A stretch of 64,000 bases of DNA from Rhodospirillaceae bacterium (GTDB taxonomy: Bacteria; Pseudomonadota; Alphaproteobacteria; JAEUKQ01), in contig JADKIX010000011.1 of the NCBI GenBank assembly GCA_016722635.1, positions 372,001 through 436,000 on the forward strand, written 5' to 3'. Positions 27,140 to 36,593 of the stretch are shown here, one piece after another. The notes below the pieces were generated by a model, which saw nothing but the letters and a program-made list of their open reading frames with translations, searched no databases and was not told the origin of the DNA. How positions within the stretch are numbered: the first letter of the stretch is position 1; the number at the start of each line of letters is the position of its first letter. The translations under genes were made by a program, and so were the position numbers.

Positions 27140-27557
27140 TTCTCAAGACCCCCGACTTTCCCCACCGGTTGTGTTATCTTTTGACGATAATCGGCTGTTG
27201 TCGTCGCTCTACGGTCAGCATGAAGAAAATTTGGCGCGCTTAGAACAGATCTTGCAACTTTCTATTGTGTCACGGGGGAATAAATTGCTTATTTCAGGAT
27301 CAATATCTAATATTGATATAGCAAAAACCGTTCTAAATCTTCTGTATCAACGGTTAAAAAAAGGTTCCGACGTTGATTTGACAGAGATGGAGGCAAATGT
27401 CCGCATGATTAGGGAAAAAATGCTAGTGTTGCGGGCAACATGGATCAGGCGAATCCTGCACCCATTGCCTCACTTCCGGATACGGTTAATGAAGGGGTTA
27501 TCAAAACAATCCGGAAACATATTATCCCGCGTTCTGCCAATCAAGTGGCGTATGTGA
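27132..27557 (+). pseudogene. N-terminal part of PhoH, separated by a frameshift
   Basis: From the ATG at 27132 the frame encodes the PhoH N-terminal KH-like region: LSFDDNRLLSSLYGQHEENL, LSIVSRGNKLLISGS, then EMEANVRMIREK. After that the translation becomes nonsense until the stop at 27557. In the frame one base behind, the sequence continues directly as NASVAGNMDQANPAP into the ATPase part. The switch falls at a run of six A at 27415-27420; seven A would restore one continuous gene of about 346 residues, the usual alphaproteobacterial PhoH length. Confidence 0.85.
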
Positions 27558-28171
27558 AGGCCTTGCGGCAATACCCCTTAGTATTTGGTTTAGGGCCAGC
27601 GGGTACGGGGAAAACTTATCTTGCGGTTGCTGCTGCTGTTTCCGCACTGATTAATGGCAAGGTTGATCGAATTATTTTATCAAGGCCTGCGGTTGAGGCT
27701 GGCGAAAGATTGGGTTTTTTGCCAGGCGATCTCAAAGAAAAAGTCGATCCCTATTTAAGGCCCTTATATGATGCTTTATATGACATGCTGCCGTCCGAAC
27801 AGGTAGAGCGGCGTTTGGCAACAGGGGATATTGAAATTGCCCCGTTAGCTTTTATGCGTGGCCGCACGTTGGCAAACAGCTTTGTTATTTTAGATGAAGC
27901 CCAAAATACCACCGCTGTTCAGATGAAAATGTTCCTAACCAGGCTTGGGCAAGGGGCGCAGATGGTGGTTACTGGCGATCTGACGCAGATAGATTTACCC
28001 TCGGGGATAACCTCAGGATTAGCTAATGCTTTATCTATTTTAAAGGGGGTGAAGGATATCCAAATGATTGAATTTTCAAAAGAGGATGTGGTGCGTCACG
28101 CCTTGGTTTCCCGAATTATTGAAGCGTATGAACGCCGCCAGACATTGGTGAAGCAAGGTCAACCTTCATAA
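27440..28171 (+). CDS. phoH: PhoH family ATPase (ATP-binding portion)
   Basis: PhoH-like P-loop ATPase, linked to YbeY and RNA metabolism. The readable part has IPRSANQVAYVKAL, Walker A GPAGTGKTYLA, SRPAVEAGERLGFLPGDLKEK, and Walker B SFVILDEAQNTT, ending at 28171 one base before ybeY. The ATG at 27440 is simply the first in this frame; the upstream part of the gene is in another frame (see the N-terminal entry). If the frameshift is real, a shortened ATPase lacking the KH-like region could still be made. Confidence 0.92.
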   Translation: MDQANPAPIASLPDTVNEGVIKTIRKHIIPRSANQVAYVKALRQYPLVFGLGPAGTGKTYLAVAAAVSALINGKVDRIILSRPAVEAGERLGFLPGDLKEKVDPYLRPLYDALYDMLPSEQVERRLATGDIEIAPLAFMRGRTLANSFVILDEAQNTTAVQMKMFLTRLGQGAQMVVTGDLTQIDLPSGITSGLANALSILKGVKDIQMIEFSKEDVVRHALVSRIIEAYERRQTLVKQGQPS

Positions 28172-28172
28172 C

Positions 28173-28697
28173 ATGACTCTTTCGCATCTTCCTAAAAGAA
28201 AACTTCATTTGTCGGTTCGAACGCTCAATAAAAATTGGCACAATGCTGTTCCCCAGCTGCGCCAACATATCAGAAAAGTTTTGGCTAAAAATTGTTTAGG
28301 ATTTTGTCCTCCGTCCTTCCAAACACTTGCTTTGTCCATCATTCTAACCAATAACTCCCATGTTCAGCAACTTAACCAGCAATACCGCCACCACAATAAA
28401 CCAACCAATGTGCTATCTTTTTGCTTGCCTCAGCAATATCAAGATCAAGACGGCGAACCTGTTCATTTCTTAGGGGATGTTTTTTTATCTTATGAGACAA
28501 TAATGGCAGAGGCGGTAGAACAAGACAAAACTTTTAAGGATCATTTTACCCATTTGCTGATTCACGGCTTTCTTCATTTATTAGGATATGATCACCAAAA
28601 TAAAAATGAGGCGAAAATCATGGAAAAATTGGAAATTGGGGCATTAGCCTCGCTCCATATTGCTAATCCTTATATCACTTCTTTCCCCAACCGATGA
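28173..28697 (+). CDS. ybeY: Endoribonuclease YbeY
   Basis: Single-strand-specific endoribonuclease needed for 16S rRNA 3' maturation and ribosome quality control. The 174 residues hold the zinc motif HGFLHLLGYDH (H3 family signature) and NKPTNVLSF. It starts one base after the phoH stop, before corC, as in most alphaproteobacteria. Confidence 0.97.
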   Translation: MTLSHLPKRKLHLSVRTLNKNWHNAVPQLRQHIRKVLAKNCLGFCPPSFQTLALSIILTNNSHVQQLNQQYRHHNKPTNVLSFCLPQQYQDQDGEPVHFLGDVFLSYETIMAEAVEQDKTFKDHFTHLLIHGFLHLLGYDHQNKNEAKIMEKLEIGALASLHIANPYITSFPNR

Positions 28698-28712
28698 TGA
28701 TGGTTCTGTAGC

Positions 28713-29624
28713 ATGTCAGAAAAACATTCTTTTTCTTCCCATCTTAATTCTTCCACTCCCCCTAATCCTGAACCTGGGAAGAAGAGGCTGTGGCAACGTA
28801 TTTTTAATTTTTGGAAGCGCCGCAATGGGGGGGAAGAATTGCGTGAAGTGATAGAAGACTTGATTGAAGAACATGACGCTGACCCCGATTCCTCGGCATT
28901 TGGGGCTGATGAAGGCAGTTTGCTAAAAAACATATTAAAACTGCGTGATTTAACAGCCTATGATGTCATGATCCCGCGAGCCGATATTATCGCCGTACCG
29001 CATCACCAAACTTTACAAGAACTATTAAAAGTTTTTAGCCGTGATGGTCATTCCCGGCTGCCTTTATACCGGGACCATCTGGATGAGGTGATTGGGTTTG
29101 TCCATATAAGGGATGTTTTGGCTTGCACCATTCATGAGCGCGAATACCAGTTAGAAGCGTTAAAGCGTGATATTTTATTTGTGGCCCCCACCATGTCGGT
29201 TTTGGACTTATTGCTTGAAATGCGATTAAGCCGCATTCACATGGCCGTGGTTATTGATGAATTTGGTGGTACGGATGGGCTGATTACCATCGAGGATGTC
29301 ATTGAAGAAATTGTTGGGGATATTGAAGATGAACACGACGTGCCGGAGACCCCCGGTTTAATCCATCGCTCCGACGGATCATGGTTGGCGGATGCACGGC
29401 TATCCATCGAGGAATTAGAACAGCAAGTCGGCAAGGTTTTAACCGCCGAGGAAGAAAAGAAAAATATTGATACGATTGGCGGGCTGATGTTTTCCCTAAC
29501 CGGCCGCATCCCTAGCCGTGGCGAATTGATTGTCCATCCTTCCGGATTAAATTTTGAGATTATGGAAGCCGATCCTAGGCGTATTAAGAAACTGCGGATT
29601 ACTAGGCCAGCGCCAACATATTAA
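28713..29624 (+). CDS. corC: CorC/TlyC-type CBS-domain protein
   Basis: Cytoplasmic protein of 303 residues with two CBS domains (DVMIPRADIIAVP start of the first; FVAPTMSVLDLLLEM and GGTDGLITIEDVIEEIVGDI in the second) and a C-terminal CorC_HlyC domain (DARLSIEELEQQVG). Family members are called hemolysin C or CorC and modulate magnesium/cobalt handling. The N-terminal 50 residues are charged and soluble, without the DUF21 membrane domain of longer homologues. Located between ybeY and lnt in the conserved order. Confidence 0.92.
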   Translation: MSEKHSFSSHLNSSTPPNPEPGKKRLWQRIFNFWKRRNGGEELREVIEDLIEEHDADPDSSAFGADEGSLLKNILKLRDLTAYDVMIPRADIIAVPHHQTLQELLKVFSRDGHSRLPLYRDHLDEVIGFVHIRDVLACTIHEREYQLEALKRDILFVAPTMSVLDLLLEMRLSRIHMAVVIDEFGGTDGLITIEDVIEEIVGDIEDEHDVPETPGLIHRSDGSWLADARLSIEELEQQVGKVLTAEEEKKNIDTIGGLMFSLTGRIPSRGELIVHPSGLNFEIMEADPRRIKKLRITRPAPTY

Positions 29625-29678
29625 GGGTATTGATGAAACAGGTGACATAATGGGCTTTGATCACAAATCCGGCCAGCG

Positions 29679-31280
29679 GTGAAAAAATTGGCCATCAAGA
29701 AATTCTTAAGCACTTTACTGCTCGCCATCGATCATCGGGGTTGGGCATTACGTTTATTTTTGGCATGTTTAGGGATAGCGTCGACCTTTGCGCTGCCCCC
29801 TTTTCATTTTGTCCCTGTCCTTTTACCGACTTTAGCCATTCTTGTGTGGCTGATCGATTTACAAAAAAAGCCGTGGCGGGTTTTTTTGGTTTTATGGTGG
29901 TTTGGTTTCGGACATTTTGCGTTCAGCAACGCCTGGATGGCAAATGCCATTTTGGTAAGGTCTGAGGAATTTGGCTGGCTTTATCCCATAGCTTTAATAG
30001 GGCCGGGGGCTGTTCTGGCAACCGCCCCGGCTTTATTATTTATGATCCTATGGCGCGTTGGCTGGCCCTACGGTATGGCCAGAATTTTATTGCTGACCTT
30101 TGCCTGGTCTTTAGCGGAATGGTTGCGTTGCTGGTTTTTGACCGGCTATCCTTGGAATTTAATCGGCTATGTTTGGTCCGCAAACTTAGCGATCCTTCAA
30201 AGTGTCAGTGTTATCGGGGTTTTAGGGCTTGGTATGCTTACCTTTTTCAGTGCGGCCACGCCAGCGTTATTTTTTGACCTGCGCATTAACAGTCATCAAA
30301 TGATCATCAACCGCCCATCAAAATGGCTGGTTATACCATTGGTTACGTTGTTGTGGGCCGGAATGGCTTTATATGGTGGGTACCGGTTAACCCAGTTTCC
30401 AACAACCTATGTGACGGATGTTGTCTTGCGGCTGGTTCAACCGGCTATTCCCCAAGAAGAAAAAATTAACTCTGAATATTATAGCAGAAATCTACAACTG
30501 TATCTGTCGCTAACTTCACAAACCCCAGGGTTTGAAAAAGTTACCCATGTTATCTGGCCCGAATCTGCTGTCAGTTATTCCTTAGAGCGTTATCCTCAAT
30601 TACAGGAGGTGCTGGCGCAAGTTGTTCCCTTAAAGGGTAAATTAATTTTTGGTGCCAATCGGCTGTTGTGGGAACAAGATTCGGTTACCCAAGCATGGAA
30701 TAGTCTTTATGTGCTTGATGATCAAGGTAAGATTGTTGCTTATTATGATAAAGTTCACCTAGTGCCTTTCGGGGAATATGTGCCGCTGCGCCCCTGGCTG
30801 CCTTGGCTGAATAAAATTACCCCCGGGGCACTGGATTTTTCCTCAGGCTTGGATCATGTAACCATGTCCTTTTGGGGTGACAAACTTCCCCCTTTTAGTC
30901 CTTTAATTTGTTATGAAATTATTTTCCCAGGCCAAATCAAAGCAGCAGGGCAACAACCGGAATGGATGTTAAACATTACCAATGATGGCTGGTTTGGTAA
31001 CAGTGATGGGCCTTATCAACATTTTGCCATGGCGCGCGTCCGGGCGGTTGAAGAGGGGATTCCCCTGGTACGGGCAGCTGCTACGGGAATTAGTGGGGCG
31101 GTCGATCCTTACGGACGGATTATTGGCATCCTACCCTTAAATCAGCAGGGTGTCCTGGATGTCCCCTTACCCAAACCGCATCCATCCCCAACCCTTTATG
31201 CCCGCTTTGGCAATAATATATTTTTTGGGCTGCTCATTTTATTAGTTTTGTGGATTGTTTTATTGCGGCAAAGGCGGTGA
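29679..31280 (+). CDS. lnt: Apolipoprotein N-acyltransferase Lnt
   Basis: Inner-membrane enzyme that adds the third acyl chain to lipoproteins. The 533 residues have about six N-terminal membrane helices, a nitrilase-fold periplasmic domain with the catalytic triad visible as Glu in WPESAVSY, Lys in YDKVHLVPFGEYVP and Cys in LICYEIIFP, and a final membrane helix. Start is GTG at 29679. Substrates here would include the LptM-like and the broken lipoprotein in this window. Confidence 0.97.
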   Translation: MKKLAIKKFLSTLLLAIDHRGWALRLFLACLGIASTFALPPFHFVPVLLPTLAILVWLIDLQKKPWRVFLVLWWFGFGHFAFSNAWMANAILVRSEEFGWLYPIALIGPGAVLATAPALLFMILWRVGWPYGMARILLLTFAWSLAEWLRCWFLTGYPWNLIGYVWSANLAILQSVSVIGVLGLGMLTFFSAATPALFFDLRINSHQMIINRPSKWLVIPLVTLLWAGMALYGGYRLTQFPTTYVTDVVLRLVQPAIPQEEKINSEYYSRNLQLYLSLTSQTPGFEKVTHVIWPESAVSYSLERYPQLQEVLAQVVPLKGKLIFGANRLLWEQDSVTQAWNSLYVLDDQGKIVAYYDKVHLVPFGEYVPLRPWLPWLNKITPGALDFSSGLDHVTMSFWGDKLPPFSPLICYEIIFPGQIKAAGQQPEWMLNITNDGWFGNSDGPYQHFAMARVRAVEEGIPLVRAAATGISGAVDPYGRIIGILPLNQQGVLDVPLPKPHPSPTLYARFGNNIFFGLLILLVLWIVLLRQRR

Positions 31281-31477
31281 TTGCCAAGTGATCAGCCATC
31301 ATCGAAAATTTTATTTTCTTTTTTTATGAAACAAGATTATTTTTCTTTTATCGACTTAATTTCGTGAAGAAAAAAGATTAAAAAATTTCTTGGGAATAGA
31401 CAAATAAGCCGTGTTTCTGTGCCTCATACTTGGCAATATAATAGAATCTCCTCACTCATTGAAAAAGGATCTTCGCC

Positions 31478-32650
31478 GTGCAATTAAAGAAAAAGAAATA
31501 TTTGTTTACCAGCGAGTCAGTATCAGAAGGCCATCCGGATAAGGTTTGTGACCGTATTTCCGATAGCATTGTGGACGCGTTCTTGGCCGTCGACCCTTAC
31601 GCCAGGGTCGCTTTGGAAAGTTTGGCAACCACCAACAAGGTGGTTTTAGCCGGTGAAGTGCGCGGCCCCGCCCAAATCAACAAACAAAAAATGCAGGAAG
31701 TCACCCGTCAGGCCATTCGTGATATCGGCTATGACCAGGAAGGGTTTAACTGGCAAACCGTTGACATTGATGTGTATGTGCATAGCCAATCCGCTGATAT
31801 CGCGATGGGGGTGGACGCAACGGCCGGTAAGGAAGAGGGGGCGGGCGACCAAGGGATTATGTTTGGGTATGCTTGCAAAGAAACGCCGGATTTGATGCCA
31901 GCGCCCTTATATTATGCCCACGGCATTTTAAAATCCTTATCGCAAGCGCGGCGCAAAAACAAAAATATGGGTTTGTTCCCGGATGCCAAAAGCCAGGTTA
32001 CCTTAGAATATGTTGATGGCAAGCCAGTTCGCGCCACCTCGATTGTGGTTTCAACCCAACATCATGCAGATTTAAGCCAGCAGCAAGTGCGCGAAATTGT
32101 CCGTCCCCACGTGCTGCAAATATTGCCGAAAGGTTGGATGTGCGAAGAAAGCGAATTTTATGTGAACCCAACGGGGCGGTTTGTGATCGGTGGACCCAAT
32201 GGGGATACAGGTTTAACCGGCCGGAAAATTATTGTGGACACCTACGGTGGGGCGGCCCCCCATGGCGGTGGCGCTTTTTCCGGCAAGGATCCCACCAAGG
32301 TTGACCGTTCAGCTGCCTATGCGGCCCGGTATTTGGCAAAGAATGTGGTGGCTGCGGGGCTTGCCGATTATTGTACGATCCAGTTGGCCTATGCAATTGG
32401 GGTTGCTAAACCGCTATCGGTTTACGTCAACACCCATGGCACAGGCAAGGTGGATGAAGACGTATTATCCACAAAGTTACAGCAATTGGTTAATTTAAGC
32501 CCACGCGGCATTCGGGAAAAACTGCAGCTGAACCGGCCGATTTACGCCCGCACCTCTGCTTATGGCCATTTTGGTCAAAAACCCCAGGCAGATGGCGGAT
32601 TTTCATGGGAGAAACTGGATTTGGCCGAGGAACTGAAATCGGCTTTTTAA
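31478..32650 (+). CDS. metK: S-adenosylmethionine synthetase
   Basis: Makes SAM from methionine and ATP. The 390-residue sequence has ESVSEGHPDKVCDRISD, GAGDQGIMFGYA and the GGAAPHGGGAFSGKDPTKVD loop. Start is GTG at 31478 with an AAAAGGATC ribosome site. The 197-base region before it has no recognisable SAM riboswitch fold, and the small XRE-type regulator often found between lnt and metK in alphaproteobacteria is absent. trmB follows after 2 bases. Confidence 0.98.
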   Translation: MQLKKKKYLFTSESVSEGHPDKVCDRISDSIVDAFLAVDPYARVALESLATTNKVVLAGEVRGPAQINKQKMQEVTRQAIRDIGYDQEGFNWQTVDIDVYVHSQSADIAMGVDATAGKEEGAGDQGIMFGYACKETPDLMPAPLYYAHGILKSLSQARRKNKNMGLFPDAKSQVTLEYVDGKPVRATSIVVSTQHHADLSQQQVREIVRPHVLQILPKGWMCEESEFYVNPTGRFVIGGPNGDTGLTGRKIIVDTYGGAAPHGGGAFSGKDPTKVDRSAAYAARYLAKNVVAAGLADYCTIQLAYAIGVAKPLSVYVNTHGTGKVDEDVLSTKLQQLVNLSPRGIREKLQLNRPIYARTSAYGHFGQKPQADGGFSWEKLDLAEELKSAF

Positions 32651-32652
32651 AG

Positions 32653-33348
32653 ATGTCTATTCCCTCGATTGACTCGCGCTTTTATGGCCGCCGGAAAGGG
32701 CGGCCGATGCGCGTCCAGCGGCAGCATGATTTCAATGAATTGTTGCCAAAATTTTCTTTCGAATTGCCTGCAGCGCCGTTTAATCCAGCTGTTTTGTTTC
32801 CTTTTCCTGTACACGGGATGTGGCTGGAGATCGGTTTTGGTTTCGGGGAGCATTTGGCCGAAATGGCCAAATCTTTCCCTCAAATCGGTATGATCGGTTG
32901 TGAAGTGTTTGAAAATGGGGTGGGGAATTTGCTGTCCACCATTGGGGAAAAACAATTGCAAAATATCCGGATTTTCCCCAAGCCTGCCCAACCGTTACTC
33001 AAAATGTTACCGGAACAATCAATCGACCGGATTTTTTTACTGTTTGCCGATCCTTGGCCGAAAAAACGTCATGCCCGCAGGCGTTTTGTTAACCCCGAGA
33101 ATCTAGCTTTATTGGCAAAAATCTTAAAAGACGGCGGTGAATTTCGTTTAGCCAGCGATGACTACGGCCTGATTACCTGGATTTCTGAACATATGTTGAA
33201 AAATCAAGATTTCCGTTGGTTGGCTGAAAGTGCGGATGATTGGTTAAAAAGGCCCGAGGGTTGGCCAGCCACCCGTTATGAGGAAAAGGCCATTAATAAA
33301 GGCATCCAACCCGTCTATTGGCGGTTTGAGCGGACAGCCAGAAAATAG
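32653..33348 (+). CDS. trmB: tRNA (guanine-N7-)-methyltransferase TrmB
   Basis: Methylates G46 of tRNA using SAM made by the neighbouring MetK. The ATG at 32653, two bases after the metK stop, gives 231 residues; an in-frame ATG at 32605 lies inside metK. Motifs: SAM-binding LEIGFGFGEHLAEMA, and FADPWPKKRHARRRFV, diagnostic of TrmB. Usual rimP-nusA genes do not follow; the strand switches instead. Confidence 0.95.
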   Translation: MSIPSIDSRFYGRRKGRPMRVQRQHDFNELLPKFSFELPAAPFNPAVLFPFPVHGMWLEIGFGFGEHLAEMAKSFPQIGMIGCEVFENGVGNLLSTIGEKQLQNIRIFPKPAQPLLKMLPEQSIDRIFLLFADPWPKKRHARRRFVNPENLALLAKILKDGGEFRLASDDYGLITWISEHMLKNQDFRWLAESADDWLKRPEGWPATRYEEKAINKGIQPVYWRFERTARK

Positions 33349-33418
33349 ATTTTGTTTTCTTAAGAAACCCTATTGGTCTTTTTTATGATAATAAGGTGGC
33401 GGTGTCTTGTTTAGACTT

Positions 33419-33438
33419 ATCTACGCCAGCCCCTAAAA
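33419..33438. repeat. 20-base repeat, copy 1
   Basis: ATCTACGCCAGCCCCTAAAA occurs here, between convergent trmB and the acyltransferase gene, and again exactly at 41784-41803 upstream of the autotransporter. Both copies are intergenic. Flanking bases differ, so the match ends sharply. Origin unknown; it could be a fragment of a longer dispersed element or a recombination site. Confidence 0.7.
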
Positions 33439-33446
33439 TATTTCTC

Positions 33447-34238
33447 CTAGATGTCCAACCGCTTTGAGGCGGCCTCAATCTGTTGCCTTAGGGTGCTAAG
33501 GAATTGTTGCTTATCCAATCCCGGGGGCAAGGGGGATAGGAATTCCATGGTAATAGTGCCTGGGTATTTCAGCAAACTTTTGCGGCGCCAATGTTTCCCA
33601 GAATTCAAAGCCACCGGCACAACCGGTACGTTTAAATGTTGGTATAAAGCGGCAATACCGGCATGGTAAGGCCCTGTCTGCCCAGGGGGCATGCGGGTGC
33701 CTTCGGGGAAGATGACGATTGAACGGCCTTGGGTAAGACGCAGGCGGGCATTTTGCAGCAATTGCTGCATGCTGCGCCGGCGTTCGCGCCGGTTAATGGA
33801 AATCATGTTTAACCCCCACATAAACCAGCCGAATAAAGGCACCCATAATAATTCCCGCTTCAACACAAAAGCTGGCTGTTTGCTGACCAGCAAAAAAGTC
33901 AGTGTTTCCCAAGCTGATTGGTGTTTGACTGCAAAAATCACCGGGGTGTTGGGAATATTTTCTAATCCCTTAAATTGATGGCGGATTAAGGTAATTTCCT
34001 GAAGCAACCAACAAGTCACCCGCACCCACAGTCGGCCACATTCAAAGGTTGCTTGCCTTGAAAGGGGTAAGCAAGGCAAAGAAATGGTCATAATCAAAAA
34101 ACTCCAGCCATAAAAAGCGATGGTAAAACTAAGGGAGCGCAGCCAAGTTTCTTGTTTTTCGGATAATAAGCCACGGGACTTAGGGAAGGGTTTATTTGTT
34201 TTTTGATCCATTGAGGTTACCAAATTTCTTCTAGCCAT
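33447..34238 (-). CDS. 1-acyl-sn-glycerol-3-phosphate acyltransferase (PlsC family)
   Basis: Phosphatidic-acid-forming acyltransferase of 263 residues. A membrane segment (about 38-60) precedes the HX4D motif, here KHQSAWE with Glu in the position usually Asp, then the FPEGTRMPPG block and the VPVVPVALNSG strand. Many alphaproteobacterial PlsC proteins have this KHQSxWE form. It is last of the ftsE-ftsX-DUF218-plsC run and its start overlaps the DUF218 gene by 22 bases. Confidence 0.92.
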   Translation of the reverse strand: MARRNLVTSMDQKTNKPFPKSRGLLSEKQETWLRSLSFTIAFYGWSFLIMTISLPCLPLSRQATFECGRLWVRVTCWLLQEITLIRHQFKGLENIPNTPVIFAVKHQSAWETLTFLLVSKQPAFVLKRELLWVPLFGWFMWGLNMISINRRERRRSMQQLLQNARLRLTQGRSIVIFPEGTRMPPGQTGPYHAGIAALYQHLNVPVVPVALNSGKHWRRKSLLKYPGTITMEFLSPLPPGLDKQQFLSTLRQQIEAASKRLDI

Positions 34239-34852
34239 TGGCGGGCGGCAACGAGCAGGAATTTGTTATATTCTTCGGCTAATTTCCACAGATATTTGAC
34301 GTTGATTTTGCCATCATCAACCGATTTAAGGAAATCGGAAGGTACAGATGAGTAATATAATTTGGTATGGGGCAACGCCATTTGCAGTTCTGTCATGCTG
34401 CGCAACAAATGGTAATCAGATGTAATGACCAGCAATTCTTGATATCCATGCCGCTCCACCCAATATTTGGTTTCTTTAGCATTGCCGATGGTATCACGCG
34501 CTTCATATCCCAAATCAATACAGCAGGATAGCCAATTGATATTTTCCCCAGTCAAGGCAGAAGAGGCAGGGGTTAGGATGGCGGGTAAGGATACAGATGG
34601 GTCGACCCCTGAAATCAACAAGCGTTCAACCTGATTGGTAAGTAGAAAATTAATCCCTTGTTCTATGCGGCGAAAGCCTGGCCCCCCTGTTAAAATCACC
34701 CCGCTTTGAAAACGGGTGGTTGGTAAAAAATTATCGTGACGGGGACTTTGGTTGATATAACCTACAAAACCCATGACCCAAAAAACCGCTAGCAAAAAAA
34801 CCGTCCTGCAAAATCGGCAGCGAAATAATAAGGACGATAGAAATCCTCGCAT
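34217..34852 (-). CDS. YdcF/DUF218 family membrane-anchored protein
   Basis: ElyC/SanA/YdcF-type protein, 211 residues. An N-terminal membrane segment (about 10-32) is followed by the DUF218 fold: VILTGGPGFRRIEQGINFL, LLISGV, DTIGNAKETKYWVERHG and ITSDYHLLRSMTELQ. Family members act in envelope biogenesis; the exact reaction is unknown. Position between ftsX and plsC is conserved in alphaproteobacteria. Confidence 0.88.
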   Translation of the reverse strand: MRGFLSSLLFRCRFCRTVFLLAVFWVMGFVGYINQSPRHDNFLPTTRFQSGVILTGGPGFRRIEQGINFLLTNQVERLLISGVDPSVSLPAILTPASSALTGENINWLSCCIDLGYEARDTIGNAKETKYWVERHGYQELLVITSDYHLLRSMTELQMALPHTKLYYSSVPSDFLKSVDDGKINVKYLWKLAEEYNKFLLVAARQWLEEIW

Positions 34853-34872
34853 GATCCATCCTCAATGTTATA

Positions 34873-35745
34873 TCAAGAGAGTGAGCGTAAAACGGTATAG
34901 CGCGCCGTAAGCATTGCAATAATCCCTGCTGAAACCGGTAAAAGCGATAACAGAACCCAATGCCAAAAAGATAAGGTCAGTTTTGGTAGGATGATAGAGC
35001 TTAGGGAACCCAGCACATATTCGATTGCCAGCAAAGTCAACCCCGCCAGGCAAGCCCCAATGATGCCGCCCATGATTCCCAAGCGCAGCGAATGGTTCTG
35101 GAATTGCTTGGCGATATAGCGATTAGGGGCGCCCACCAAATGCACAACATCGACAATACGCCGGTTGATGGCCAAACCTGTGCGGGTAACGAAAATCACC
35201 GTAATAACGGTGGCCGCCTCAACCACCAAAATCAAAAAATAAGACAGGCCTTGTAAGGATTCGGCAAAACTGAGCAATTCGGATAACCAGCCTTGATGGT
35301 CGTCTAACAATATGTCTGGTGAAACTATCGCTAAGGATTTCCGCAATTCTGCAATGCGGGCCGGGTTGGTTGATTGATATTCCACCGCAATCAGGTCAGG
35401 GATAGGCAATTGTTGGAAATTGCTGTTGTTACCCAACCAAGGTTCCAGCATTTTCGCCGTTGTTGCAGGGTCAATGATTGCTGCTTTGGTAACCCAGGGA
35501 GTGGTGCGGATAACCTGCAAGGCTTTTTCCCGCAAAACGGTTTGCTCCGTGGCCATTGATGGCGGCGGCAGCATCACGGTCATACTGCCCTGCAAGCCGG
35601 TGTTCCAACGGGCGGCCAGGCGGTCAAGGGCTAAACTGCTGGCCAAGGCCAACATGCCGATATACACCATAAACGCCATAATCCAGGGCAAAAAGCGGCC
35701 CGAGGAATCTTGGCCAAGCGGCAGGGTAACGGAAAAAAAGCCCAT
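34873..35745 (-). CDS. ftsX: Cell division protein FtsX
   Basis: Membrane partner of FtsE; the complex activates septal peptidoglycan hydrolases. 290 residues with the FtsX layout: one N-terminal membrane helix (about 20-42), a periplasmic domain (to about 150), then three C-terminal helices, with the MacB-FtsX-type stretch IVDVVHLVGAPNRYIAKQFQ. It begins one base after the ftsE stop. Confidence 0.93.
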   Translation of the reverse strand: MGFFSVTLPLGQDSSGRFLPWIMAFMVYIGMLALASSLALDRLAARWNTGLQGSMTVMLPPPSMATEQTVLREKALQVIRTTPWVTKAAIIDPATTAKMLEPWLGNNSNFQQLPIPDLIAVEYQSTNPARIAELRKSLAIVSPDILLDDHQGWLSELLSFAESLQGLSYFLILVVEAATVITVIFVTRTGLAINRRIVDVVHLVGAPNRYIAKQFQNHSLRLGIMGGIIGACLAGLTLLAIEYVLGSLSSIILPKLTLSFWHWVLLSLLPVSAGIIAMLTARYTVLRSLS

Positions 35746-35746
35746 G

Positions 35747-36421
35747 TTAACTAACTCCGGGCGGCAGGAAAGATAACTGCCCGTTATGGATATGCATTTG
35801 CGGATAGGGAAAGCTATGGATCAAATTTTCACTATGGGTGGCAATAATAATGGTTGTGCCGGTTTTATTAAGTTCTTCAAACAAATACATGAGACGCATG
35901 GACATCGGCTCATCCAAGTTACCGGTCGGCTCATCCGCCAGCAGTAAACTGGGGCGGCTGATAATCGCCCGGGCAATCGCCACCCGTTGCTGTTGCCCGC
36001 CGGATAGCGTGCGCGGGTAATTGTAAAGATAGTCAGCTAACCCCACCCAAATTAGCAATTCGGATACATGTTCCCGAACTTGGGCTTCCGAGACGCCGAT
36101 CACCCGTAAGGGCAAGGCCACATTATCAAAAGCGGTTAAGTTATCCAAAAGGCGGAAATCCTGGAAAACCACCCCGATCCGCCTGCGGATCAACGGATAT
36201 TCCTGCCGCCTTAAACGGATGACGTCACGGCCGAATAATCGCAAAGTCCCTGCGGATGGCTGTTGACCCAAATACATCATCCGCAACAGGGATGATTTGC
36301 CAGCACCAGAGGCGCCGGTCAGGAAATGGAATGTTCCGGGGGTCAGGGTAAAAGAAATATCCCGCAATATTTCCGGCTCATTGCCATAACGCATGGATAC
36401 ATGTTCAAATAAAACCAACAT
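35747..36421 (-). CDS. ftsE: Cell division ATP-binding protein FtsE
   Basis: ABC-type ATPase of the FtsEX divisome complex. The ATG at 36421 (224 residues) is preceded by a CGGAG ribosome site and starts MLVLFEHVSMRYG as in the family; an in-frame ATG nine codons earlier is less likely. Motifs: Walker A GASGAGKSS, Q-loop VFQDFRLL, signature LSGGQQQR, Walker B LLLADEPTGN, switch His ATHS. Confidence 0.96.
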   Translation of the reverse strand: MLVLFEHVSMRYGNEPEILRDISFTLTPGTFHFLTGASGAGKSSLLRMMYLGQQPSAGTLRLFGRDVIRLRRQEYPLIRRRIGVVFQDFRLLDNLTAFDNVALPLRVIGVSEAQVREHVSELLIWVGLADYLYNYPRTLSGGQQQRVAIARAIISRPSLLLADEPTGNLDEPMSMRLMYLFEELNKTGTTIIIATHSENLIHSFPYPQMHIHNGQLSFLPPGVS

Positions 36422-36593
36422 CACTCCGTATAGGTAAAAATCCACCAAATGATTGCTTGCTTCAGGCGAATCGGCACAGTATAAAACATTAAATAACGCG
36501 CATCAGATTTGGATTATACGTTGTTTGATCAATTTCTAGCAAATTTTTTACCAAATGATAACAAAAATAATCAGCTATTATGGTGATTAACGG

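Noticed and set aside
31281..31477. Possible SAM riboswitch before metK
   Set aside because: I looked for SAM-I, SAM-II and SAM/SAH-type conserved cores and pairing and saw none; a covariance-model scan would settle it.
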